From positions 5,048,364 to 5,062,087 of the forward strand of contig NZ_CM002139.1 in the NCBI RefSeq assembly GCF_000454545.1: 13,724 bases of DNA, in the 5' to 3' direction. The notes under the pieces are model-generated. The model was not told the origin of the DNA. It saw nothing but the letters and a program-made list of their open reading frames with translations, and searched no databases. The stretch is from Xanthomonas cassavae CFBP 4642 (lineage in GTDB: Bacteria; Pseudomonadota; Gammaproteobacteria; Xanthomonadales; Xanthomonadaceae). The position numbers and the translations under genes were made by a program. Of this stretch, positions 7,090 through 13,708 are shown one piece after another; position 1 is the stretch's first letter, and each line of letters begins with the position of its first letter.

Positions 7090-10020
7090 GTGAAGAACAG
7101 TTACGCACGAACCGCGTTGTCCTGCGCATTGGGATCCATCCTGCTGGGCATGGCCAGCAGCGTCGCCTGGGCCCAGTCCACCGATGCCACCACTGCGCCA
7201 CCGCCGCCGGACCCGGCCGGCAGCAACGACGCAGTGACCCAGCTCGATACCGTCACCGTCTCCGGCTACCGACGCAGCATTCAGTTCTCTACCGATGCCA
7301 AGCGCGATTCGGTCGGTTTCGCCGACACCGTGTTTGCCGAAGACATCGGCAAGTTTCCGGACATGAACATCGCCGAGTCGCTCAACCGCATTCCCGGCGT
7401 GCAGCTGGCGCGCGACGTGAACGGCGAAGGCCTCAACATCGCCATCCGCGGCCTGGGCACCAGCTTCACCAAGACCACGCTCAACGGCTCCAGCATCGCC
7501 ACCGCCTCGATCGGCCTGAACGCGCAGAACCAGAACCGCGAAGTCGATCTGAACCTGTTTCCCACCGAGTTCTTCACCCAGCTCACCGTCAGCAAGACAC
7601 CGACCGCCAGCATGCTCGAGGGCGGCGTCTCCGGTGTGGTGGACATGCGCAGCGCGCGCCCGTTCGATCGCCCCGGCGTGCACTTCACCTACCAGGCGCA
7701 GGCCGACTGGAACAGCACCAGCGAGAAGACAACCCCACGCGGCGCCTTCATGGGCAGCTGGACCAATGAGGAAGGCACCCTCGGCGCGTTGTTCGGGATG
7801 GCCTCGGTGCGCAGCAAACTCGGCGTGCGCGGCTTCGAGAGCGTGGGTTGGACCAACCCGGGCCTGACCTATACCCAATGCGGGCTCACCCCGCCCGCAG
7901 GCACGCCGGCCACCAATCAGCCGGCGGCGTGCAACGTCAACGGCGGCGGCAACTGGCGCATTCCCGACCGTGTCCCTGCCACTGCCGGCAGCGGCCTGAC
8001 CACCGGCGAAACCATCGACGCGGCGTGGCTGCTGGCACGCAACCCGGGCCTGAGCATCGACCAGATCAGCGATGCCTTGATTCCGCGTCTTGGCCGCCAG
8101 GTCTACATGAATGGCGATCGCGACCGCGATGCGTCGGTGATGTCGCTCGAATGGCGCCCCTCCGACAGCATGCACTTCTACCTGGACACGCTGTATTCCG
8201 AAGCCAAGCGCACCACCGAGCGGATCAGCATGAATCTGATCGGCCGCAACGGCAACATGATCCCGCTGGGCATGCAGCTGGACCAGAACAACGTGGTCAC
8301 CAGCGCCACCTTCGCCAACGCGCAGTACTTTCTGGAAGCGCGCCCATACCGCGAAGAGGTCAAGTTCTGGAGCGTCAATCCCGGTGCAGAGTTGTTGTTC
8401 GGCCCCGAGCAGGACATCAAGCTCAACGTGCAGGCCAATGCCACGCGCAGCTGGCTGGACCGCGAGTCGCCCAGCATCCTGGTCACCTCGCCGTTCACCA
8501 CCGTGGACTATCGCAACGAAGGCGGCGACCGCCCCTCGATCACCAGCCCGCTGGACCTCAACGATCCCAACCTGGGTTGGGGCTGGACAGGTGGCCGGGT
8601 CAACATCCAGAACGAAAAACGCGTGACCGAAACCCGCGGCGCACGCGCCGACCTGCAGTTCGGCGAGGACAAGCGCAACATCAAGATCGGTGCGGCCTAC
8701 GATCAGGCCGAGCGCACCATCCGCGGCTTCGACAACAGCATCGCCTGGGAGCAGGTGGTCTGCCGTGGCGGTGGCGGTAACGTATGCAATGGCGGTCCGG
8801 GCTCGGCGGTACCTAGCGCGGTGCTAGCCACCTATTTGCGGCCCGGCCCGGATGGCTTCATCACCGCCGATTTCGATCGCTTCCTGCGTGACACCAACTA
8901 TTACCCATTGCGCGATGCAGCGCCGGAATCCAACTCGGCCAATACCGGCGCCTCGACCGGTGGCATCCGCGAGAAGAACCTCGGCTTCTACATCGAAACC
9001 AACGCGGAAACCGAGGTGTGGAACCGCACGCTGCGCCTCAACGCCGGCGTACGTTACGTCACCACCGACCAGACCATCACCGGCCCGGTCACCATCAACG
9101 GCATCCGCCGCGTGCAGGTACTCGACTCCGACTACAAGGAAGCCCTGCCCTCGTTCAATGCCGCCTGGGACGTGGCCGACAACGTGGTGCTGCGCCTGTC
9201 CAGCTCGCGCACGCTCACCCGCCCGGACCCGAGCGCGATGTTGCCCAACACCAACTTCAGCGATCCCTCCGCGCAGACCGCCACCCAAGGCAATCCGAAT
9301 CTGGCGCCTTACCTGTCCACCAACGTCGACTTCGGCGGCGAGTGGTATACCGGCGGGGAAGGCTATGTGGGCCTGACGCTGTTCAACAAGCGCATCAGCG
9401 GCTTTACCGTCAACGGCGTGCGGCGCATTCCCTTCAACGATCTGGGTGTGCCCTACGACAGCCTGCTGCCGATCCAGCAGGCCGGCCTGCAGCAACGCGG
9501 TGGGCCGGACGCGGCCCCAGTCGACGTGCAGACCCAGGTCAACGCCGATGGCGTGCTCGACATCCGCGGTACCGAGGCGATCTGGGTGCAGCCGCTGGAC
9601 AGGCTGGTCGACGGCCTGGGCTTCAGCGTCAACTACACCCATGTCGCCCAATCCTCCGAAGGCGAAGGCGTGCCGGCGGTGGCGGTGGGTGTGGCGCCGA
9701 ACCTGTGGAACGGCACCGTGTACTGGGAAAAGAAGGCCGCCTCGGTACGCCTGTCCTACACCTGGAACGACGACATGGTGATCTCCGGGGCCAACCAGAA
9801 CGGCATTCCGTACGCACGCCTGAATGCCGATGCGCGCGGCCAGCTGGATCTGTCGGCCAGCTATGCGCTGGACTGGCTGCCGTCCAAGCCGCAGATCACC
9901 CTCAACGTCACCAACATCACCGACGAGCCGCTGCGCACCACCTATGCGTGGCCCAACGCCACCTACGACCTGTACGAGCCGGGGCGCACCGTCATGCTCG
10001 GCATCCGCGGCACGTTCTGA
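7090..10020 (+). CDS. TonB-dependent receptor, xylo-oligosaccharide uptake
   Basis: 976 residues from a GTG start. Residues 1-29 form a signal peptide ending AWAQ; a Thr/Pro-rich linker follows, then a TonB-box-like DTVTVSGYRRS (53-63). The plug domain has FPDMNIAESLNRIPGV (89-104) and NIAIRGLGTSFTKTTLNG (116-133). The remainder is a 22-strand barrel that ends in the outer-membrane terminal Phe (LGIRGTF). This is the large Xanthomonas/Caulobacter carbohydrate receptor type (TIGR01782-like). It is expected to take up xylo-oligosaccharides across the outer membrane using TonB energy. The ligand is inferred from its place beside xylanases, a sugar symporter and GH43. It resembles XytA of X. campestris by context, but I leave the symbol blank. 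Expression is probably controlled by the palindrome at 6953-6966. Confidence 0.94.
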   Translation: MKNSYARTALSCALGSILLGMASSVAWAQSTDATTAPPPPDPAGSNDAVTQLDTVTVSGYRRSIQFSTDAKRDSVGFADTVFAEDIGKFPDMNIAESLNRIPGVQLARDVNGEGLNIAIRGLGTSFTKTTLNGSSIATASIGLNAQNQNREVDLNLFPTEFFTQLTVSKTPTASMLEGGVSGVVDMRSARPFDRPGVHFTYQAQADWNSTSEKTTPRGAFMGSWTNEEGTLGALFGMASVRSKLGVRGFESVGWTNPGLTYTQCGLTPPAGTPATNQPAACNVNGGGNWRIPDRVPATAGSGLTTGETIDAAWLLARNPGLSIDQISDALIPRLGRQVYMNGDRDRDASVMSLEWRPSDSMHFYLDTLYSEAKRTTERISMNLIGRNGNMIPLGMQLDQNNVVTSATFANAQYFLEARPYREEVKFWSVNPGAELLFGPEQDIKLNVQANATRSWLDRESPSILVTSPFTTVDYRNEGGDRPSITSPLDLNDPNLGWGWTGGRVNIQNEKRVTETRGARADLQFGEDKRNIKIGAAYDQAERTIRGFDNSIAWEQVVCRGGGGNVCNGGPGSAVPSAVLATYLRPGPDGFITADFDRFLRDTNYYPLRDAAPESNSANTGASTGGIREKNLGFYIETNAETEVWNRTLRLNAGVRYVTTDQTITGPVTINGIRRVQVLDSDYKEALPSFNAAWDVADNVVLRLSSSRTLTRPDPSAMLPNTNFSDPSAQTATQGNPNLAPYLSTNVDFGGEWYTGGEGYVGLTLFNKRISGFTVNGVRRIPFNDLGVPYDSLLPIQQAGLQQRGGPDAAPVDVQTQVNADGVLDIRGTEAIWVQPLDRLVDGLGFSVNYTHVAQSSEGEGVPAVAVGVAPNLWNGTVYWEKKAASVRLSYTWNDDMVISGANQNGIPYARLNADARGQLDLSASYALDWLPSKPQITLNVTNITDEPLRTTYAWPNATYDLYEPGRTVMLGIRGTF

Positions 10021-10071
10021 CAGTGACTATCGACACGACGGCGCCGTGGGCAGCCATGCGCGGCCGATGGT

Positions 10072-10102
10072 CGCGATGCACGCACTCTACGCGTGCATCG
10101 CG
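10072..10102 (+). repeat. Perfect 12-bp hairpin between receptor and transporter genes
   Basis: CGCGATGCACGC (10072-10083) and GCGTGCATCGCG (10091-10102) are exact reverse complements with a 7-base loop (ACTCTAC). No T run follows on either strand, so it is not a classical intrinsic terminator. It starts about 50 bases after the receptor stop in a 241-bp spacer without other recognisable features. It could stabilise the receptor mRNA 3' end, partially attenuate downstream transcription, or be a dispersed repeat. Confidence 0.7.
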
Positions 10103-10261
10103 CCGCCGCTGCGCCGGTCACGCTGCCTGCAAGACGGCACACGACGTTTTAACGGACACTGCAACCGCTGCGCCTGCGGCCACGATCCAGCGAGGTCACG
10201 GCCAGCGGCGTAGCGCGCGCCGCGGCGTTTTCCGTAGCACTCTTCGAGCCCGCCTCACCTC

Positions 10262-11749
10262 ATGAACGATCGGTCACAGCAGCTCTCCGTGCGCGAGAAG
10301 ATCGGCTACAGCCTGGGGGACCTGGCCGCCAACCTGATCTTCCAGACGTTGGTCACTTTCCTGGCGTTCTTCTATACCGACGTGTTCCGGATTCCCGCCA
10401 GCGCGGCGGCCACGTTGATCTTTGTGGTCGGCCTGCTCGGCGCGTTTGTGTTCACGCCCATCATCGGCATCCTGGCCGACCGCACGCGCACCCGCTGGGG
10501 CAAATTCCGCCCATGGATCCTGTGGACGGCACTGCCGTTCGGCGCACTGTCGCTGGCGGCGTTCAACACGCCGACGCTTGGCGAGCACGGCAAAATCACC
10601 TATGCCTTCGCCACCTACACCTTGCTGATGCTGGTGTATGTGGCCAACAACCTACCGTACTCGGCATTGAGCGGCGTGCTCACCAGCAGCATGGAGCAGC
10701 GTAACAGCCTGTCTGCGTATCGCTTCCTGGCGGTGACGTTCGCGCAGTTCATCATCCAGGTGCTGTTGCTGCCATTGGTGTTGATCCTGGGCAATGGCGA
10801 CAAGGCGCAAGGCTTTCGCAACACCATGGGGCTGTTCGCGGCAGTCGGCACGCTGTGCTTCCTGATCACCTTCTTCACCACCCGCGAACGCGTGCTGCCG
10901 ATCACCGAACAGCGCAGCAGCGTGCGCCAGGACCTCACCGACCTGGTGCGCAACAAGCCGTGGCTGGTGATGCTGGCACTGACGATTCTGGTCTTCATCA
11001 ATCTCGCCATGAAGGGCGGGATGTACATCTACTACTTCAAGGACTACCTCGACGCGGGCGCGCTGGCGCAGTTTCTCGACAACGCAGGCTTCAATCGCTT
11101 CACTGGCGGCATCAACAGCATGCTCACCGGTGCCGGCATGACCGCGTTGCAGTGGCCGCAGGACGCGCCCACGTCGGCCTTCAGCGTGTTCAGTGCCGGC
11201 GGCATCCTGGCGATGATCGTGGGCATCGGGTTTTCCAAGCGCCTGGCCGATCGCTACGGCAAGCGCAACGTCTTCGGCGGCGCGCTGCTGGTTTCCACGC
11301 TGTTCCTGCTCGCGTTCTACGTGTATCCGCCGGATGCGATTGGCTTGGTATTTGCCTCCTACGTGCTGCACGGCTTTTTCTACGGCATCACCATCCCGCT
11401 GCTGTGGGCGATGATCGCCGATGTGGCCGATTACTCGGAGTGGAAGAACCACCGCCGTGCCACTGCCATCATCTTCTCGGCGATGTTGTGTGGCCTGAAG
11501 ATCGGCCTGAGCGTCGGTGGCGCGCTGGTTGCCGGCCTGCTCGCCGTCTATGGCTATGACGCCGCGCAGCCACGGCAGGGCACCGCGGTAACAGATGGCA
11601 TCCGCCTGGCCATCAGCGTGTACGCCGCCCTGCCGTTCCTGCTCGGCACCGCGCTGTTGGCGCTGTACGAAATCGACAAGGCACTGGAAACCCGCATCGA
11701 ACGCGAGCTGGGCGTGCGCCGTCAGGCCACACCCCTCGCATCGCCCTAA
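10262..11749 (+). CDS. GPH-family sugar:cation symporter (MelB/XynP-like)
   Basis: 495 residues, about 12 membrane segments. Family marks: REKIGYSLGDLAANLIF at the start of helix 1 (11-27), LADRTRTRWGKFRPWILW (71-88) after helix 2, NNLPYSAL (129-136) in helix 4, IADVADYSEWK (385-395) and GLKIGLSVGG (411-420), with K413 corresponding to the key Lys of MelB helix 11. It is expected to carry xylo-oligosaccharides or xylosides across the inner membrane. Oddity: aligned by eye with MelB, the two cation-site aspartates of helix 2 (WDAINDP) are Ala61 and Thr65 (GAFVFTP), and the helix-4 Asp is Asn130. A segment at about 260-305 between helices 7 and 8 is longer than in MelB. It lies 241 bp after the receptor gene and 34 bp before GH43. 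No clear Shine-Dalgarno sequence precedes the ATG. Confidence 0.92.
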   Translation: MNDRSQQLSVREKIGYSLGDLAANLIFQTLVTFLAFFYTDVFRIPASAAATLIFVVGLLGAFVFTPIIGILADRTRTRWGKFRPWILWTALPFGALSLAAFNTPTLGEHGKITYAFATYTLLMLVYVANNLPYSALSGVLTSSMEQRNSLSAYRFLAVTFAQFIIQVLLLPLVLILGNGDKAQGFRNTMGLFAAVGTLCFLITFFTTRERVLPITEQRSSVRQDLTDLVRNKPWLVMLALTILVFINLAMKGGMYIYYFKDYLDAGALAQFLDNAGFNRFTGGINSMLTGAGMTALQWPQDAPTSAFSVFSAGGILAMIVGIGFSKRLADRYGKRNVFGGALLVSTLFLLAFYVYPPDAIGLVFASYVLHGFFYGITIPLLWAMIADVADYSEWKNHRRATAIIFSAMLCGLKIGLSVGGALVAGLLAVYGYDAAQPRQGTAVTDGIRLAISVYAALPFLLGTALLALYEIDKALETRIERELGVRRQATPLASP

Positions 11750-11783
11750 CCCCCCACCTCCCACCCCATGCACAGGTACGCGC

Positions 11784-12818
11784 ATGTCCGATGAACTGCA
11801 AGCCGCCACCCTGCAGGCGCTGGCGCGCACCGCCATTTCCGCACCGCTGGTCACCCACCTCTACACCGCCGACCCGTCCGCGCATGTGTTCGACGGCGCG
11901 TTGTATATCTATCCCTCGCACGACATCGATGCCGGCGTGGCCTTCAGCGACGACGGCTCGCACTTCGGCATGGAGGACTACCACGTGTTTCGCATGGCGC
12001 ATCCCAACGCGCCGGCCGAAGACCTGGGCGAAGTACTGCATGTGCGCGATGTGCCCTGGGCGCAGCGGCAGATGTGGGCGCCAGATGCCGCGCAACGCAA
12101 CGGCAAGACCTATCTGTACTTTCCGGCCAAGCGCGCCGACGGCATCTTCCAGATTGGCGTCGCGGTCAGCGACGGACCGCAAGGTCCGTTCACCGCAGAA
12201 CCGGAACCCATCGCCGGCAGCTACTCCATCGACCCGGCGGTGTTCGCCGATGCCGATGGCGAGCATTACCTGTACTTCGGCGGCATCTGGGGCGGCCAGC
12301 TGCAGCACTACCGCGACAATGGCTATGCGCAGACCCACCAGGAACCCGAAGGCGCGGCGCCGGCGCTCGGCCCGCGCGTCGGCCGCCTGCGCCAGGACAT
12401 GCTGCACCTGGCCGAGCCCACGCGCGAGGTAGTGATCCTCGACGAACACGGCACCCCGCTACGCGCCGACGACCACGCCCGCCGCTTCTTCGAAGGCCCC
12501 TGGGTCCACCACCACGCCGGCCGCTATTACCTGTCGTATTCCACCGGCGACACCCACCTGATCTGCTACGCCACCGGCGACGCGCCCTACGGCCCGTTCA
12601 CCTATCAGGGCGTACTGCTCGCACCGGTGATCGGCTGGACCACCCATCACTCCATCTGCAACGTCGATGGGCAGTGGTACCTGTTCTACCACGATGCCAG
12701 CCTGTCGCAGGGCCAGACGCATCTGCGCAGCATCAAGATGACGCCGCTGCAGCACGATGAGCAAGGAAAGATCGCGACGATTTATCCGTATGGGGAAGAT
12801 GCGGCATCACCTTGGTGA
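11784..12818 (+). CDS. GH43 glycosidase (beta-xylosidase/arabinofuranosidase), cytoplasmic
   Basis: 344 residues, no signal peptide. It is a five-bladed propeller of glycoside hydrolase family 43 with all three inverting-mechanism acids visible: base D30 in YTADPSAHVF, pKa-modulating D150 in YSIDPAVF, and general acid E237 in FFEGPWVHHH. The motif YPSHDIDAG (43-51) followed by MEDYHVF (63-69) resembles the GH43_1-type subfamily. It should remove xylose or arabinose from imported xylo-oligosaccharides; linkage specificity cannot be read from sequence. Start choice: the frame is open from 11595, but that part overlaps the transporter gene, and MSDELQ at 11784 starts a normal domain. The gap to the transporter stop is 34 bp, so they are probably one transcript. 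Confidence 0.94.
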   Translation: MSDELQAATLQALARTAISAPLVTHLYTADPSAHVFDGALYIYPSHDIDAGVAFSDDGSHFGMEDYHVFRMAHPNAPAEDLGEVLHVRDVPWAQRQMWAPDAAQRNGKTYLYFPAKRADGIFQIGVAVSDGPQGPFTAEPEPIAGSYSIDPAVFADADGEHYLYFGGIWGGQLQHYRDNGYAQTHQEPEGAAPALGPRVGRLRQDMLHLAEPTREVVILDEHGTPLRADDHARRFFEGPWVHHHAGRYYLSYSTGDTHLICYATGDAPYGPFTYQGVLLAPVIGWTTHHSICNVDGQWYLFYHDASLSQGQTHLRSIKMTPLQHDEQGKIATIYPYGEDAASPW

Positions 12819-12820
12819 TG
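12805..12820. repeat. Short inverted repeat over the GH43 stop codon
   Basis: CATCACC (12805-12811) and GGTGATG (12814-12820) are exact reverse complements around two bases. The RNA form would be 6 bp with a 4-base loop. It covers the TGA of GH43. No T tract follows, so its role as a terminator is doubtful. Confidence 0.4.
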
Positions 12821-13029
12821 AACGACGGCGCGGAACCCACACACCGCGCGACAGGAGCATGCTGCATTCGACAAGCGTATCACCTGAGCCACGCACCCTG
12901 CTCTGCATGAATGCACGCAACGCGGCACCTACCGTGCAAGCGCTTGCGTAACGATCGCGTTGCCTTGACTCTGCTGTGCCTGCGCAGCACACTCGGCGCT
13001 GGAGCGTAGCAACTCCGTAGACAGCGGTG
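12819..13029. other. Intergenic stretch after GH43
   Basis: I see no supported gene in these 211 bases. The only tidy short frame, ATG 12859 to TAA 12951 (30 residues), has its AGGAG too close to the ATG and no recognisable sequence. The stretch holds the palindrome at 12936-12947 and a TTGACT (12965-12970) that could be a -35 element with a poor -10 (CACACT, 12988-12993). Confidence 0.6.
12936..12947. promoter_or_regulatory. Perfect GCAAGCGCTTGC palindrome, LacI-type operator candidate
   Basis: The 12-bp palindrome has the AAGCGCTT core typical of many LacI/GalR-family sites. It is clearly different from the TAGCGCTA core of the two sites near 6800 and 6960. It lies 18 bases before a possible -35 element (TTGACT), so it could control the transcription unit to its right. 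Whether any protein binds it is unknown. Confidence 0.4.
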
Positions 13030-13055
13030 CCACCCCCGTCAAGCGGTGGTTTTTT
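13030..13055 (+). terminator. Intrinsic terminator
   Basis: CCACC (13030-13034) pairs with GGTGG (13045-13049), with an alternative CCG/CGG extension near the loop, and is followed at once by six T residues (13050-13055). This is the best Rho-independent terminator in the window. It could end the receptor-transporter-GH43 transcript or a short RNA starting near 12995. Confidence 0.65.
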
Positions 13056-13190
13056 GTGCCCGATTCTTGGGCACACGCTCGGCGTCTCCGCGCCGGGAGG
13101 GCGGCGAATACAACACCCGCAAGGGAAATAAGCCCGCCGTCTGTCTGCGGTTGCTAACCTCCCGGCATCCCGCCGCATCGTGCGGCGGGA
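13055..13190 (+). ncRNA. Highly structured RNA / leader element upstream of the XAC0095-like gene
   Basis: About 135 nt with nested and competing helices. Hairpin 1 is TGTGCCC/GGGCACA (13055-13061/13069-13075, 7-base loop). A hairpin CGGCG/CGCCG (13080-13084/13091-13095) overlaps the 5' arm of a long-range 9-bp stem, GCCGGGAGG/CCTCCCGGC (13092-13100/13158-13166), so they exclude each other. Inside it are GGCGG/CCGCC (13100-13104/13134-13138; its first base is shared with the outer stem) and a CCC-GCAA-GGG tetraloop hairpin (13116-13125). A 10-bp hairpin, TCCCGCCGCA/TGCGGCGGGA with loop TCG, closes the element at 13168-13190, 8 bases before the ribosome-binding site. The sequence also has A-rich single-stranded patches (GAATACAACA, GGAAATAA). 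I do not recognise the class with certainty; the phage C4 antisense RNA family is one possibility, a cis-regulatory leader another. Confidence 0.5.
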
Positions 13191-13198
13191 GCCTGTCC

Positions 13199-13204
13199 GG
13201 AGAG
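13199..13204 (+). promoter_or_regulatory. Ribosome-binding site of the XAC0095-like gene
   Basis: GGAGAG lies 6 bases before the ATG at 13211, and 8 bases after the 10-bp hairpin. It supports this start over the in-frame ATG at 13046, which would translate the structured element. Confidence 0.65.
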
Positions 13205-13210
13205 TCGAGC

Positions 13211-13468
13211 ATGGACCAGTCTCTGTTCGGGTATTACCTGCTGCCGGAAGACGCGCAGCTTCGGTTGCTGCAGACGCGCGATCATCTACGCTTTCTCGCT
13301 GCGCTGGCACGCCCCCGCTGCGTGTCCAGTACCTCAGGCAGCAATGAGCCTCCCATACCATTGGATGCGTTGGCATTCTGCTTCGATATGCTGGCTGAGC
13401 AATTGAACGATGTATTGCTGCAGGCCTCGGTGCCTGGCGACATGACAGAGCGACGTCCTTCGTCATAG
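13211..13468 (+). CDS. XAC0095-like small protein
   Basis: 85 residues beginning MDQSLFGYYLLPEDAQLRLL. The G-Y-x-L-P-x-x-A-x-x-x-L block followed by an amphipathic helix (QTRDHLRFLAALARP) is what I recognise as the XAC0095-like family, small proteins largely confined to xanthomonads and without an assigned function. A middle Ser/Thr/Pro-rich stretch (32-46) is followed by a second helix, LDALAFCFDMLAEQLNDVLLQ. No signal peptide or membrane segment is seen, so it is probably cytoplasmic. The start is fixed by GGAGAG at 13199-13204. The long structured element directly upstream suggests post-transcriptional control. No functional link to the xylan genes is visible. Confidence 0.7.
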   Translation: MDQSLFGYYLLPEDAQLRLLQTRDHLRFLAALARPRCVSSTSGSNEPPIPLDALAFCFDMLAEQLNDVLLQASVPGDMTERRPSS

Positions 13469-13475
13469 CCTGGGT

Positions 13476-13577
13476 ATGACGCGAGCAACTGCGGTAATCG
13501 CTGCCACCCTTATCTCGATTTACTTTTTGCTGCTTCTACAAGCTGTAAGCAATATTCCATCATTATGGAAGCTCTGA
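13476..13577 (+). CDS. Possible 33-residue single-span membrane peptide
   Basis: An ATG 7 bases after the XAC0095-like stop opens 33 codons ending in TGA. The product starts MTRAT, has an unbroken hydrophobic segment of about 19 residues (AVIAATLISIYFLLLLQAV, 6-24), then a polar tail ending in SLWKL. This layout (short basic N-terminus, one membrane helix, Trp/Lys near the end) fits small membrane peptides, including type I toxin-like and regulatory ones. The DNA is visibly more AT-rich than the surrounding genes. The only Shine-Dalgarno-like bases (CTGGG) are too close to the ATG, so translation may depend on coupling with the gene before it. It may equally be a chance frame. Confidence 0.35.
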   Translation: MTRATAVIAATLISIYFLLLLQAVSNIPSLWKL

Positions 13578-13621
13578 ACAACCCATCCTGATCTGCCACA
13601 ATTGATCAACAGTTCACCTGA

Positions 13622-13708
13622 TTAGCCCTGACCATCAGCCGCCTGTCGCAGGATCTGCGCCGCGCTGGGTGGATGCTGCTGTCACCTGAAGCCAACGAGG
13701 TGGCGTGA
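13622..13708 (+). pseudogene. Short orphan reading frame, possible remnant of a gene's 3' end
   Basis: After a TGA at 13619-13621, a frame runs to TGA at 13706-13708 and would encode LALTISRLSQDLRRAG followed by WMLLSPEANEVA. It reads like protein sequence, uses GC-rich third positions, and its stop overlaps the next ATG as TGATG, an arrangement typical of coupled operon genes. No good start codon is present (one internal ATG at 13673 would give only 11 residues). It may be what is left of a truncated gene, or a chance frame. The 40 bases before it hold a TTGATCAA palindrome and nothing else I can name. Confidence 0.25.
13697..13703 (+). promoter_or_regulatory. Ribosome-binding site of the gene at the right edge
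   Basis: GAGGTGG lies 4 bases before the ATG at 13708 and supports a true start there. Confidence 0.45.

Noticed and set aside
12859..12951. 30-residue plus-strand frame MLHSTSVSPEP...
   Set aside because: AGGAG is one base from the ATG, which is too close, and the sequence has no recognisable features.
13055..13190. Integron attC site
   Set aside because: A CTAAC at 13154-13158 recalled an attC core, but no matching GTTRRRY partner with the right layout is present and no integrase is seen.
13046..13210. 55-residue N-terminal extension of the XAC0095-like protein
   Set aside because: It would start inside the terminator stem and translate the structured element; the family-type sequence starts at 13211 behind a proper ribosome-binding site.
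12807..13466. 219-codon minus-strand frame over the right-end leader
   Set aside because: It spans a terminator, structured RNA and the XAC0095-like gene in antisense, with Arg/Cys-rich composition and no family features.
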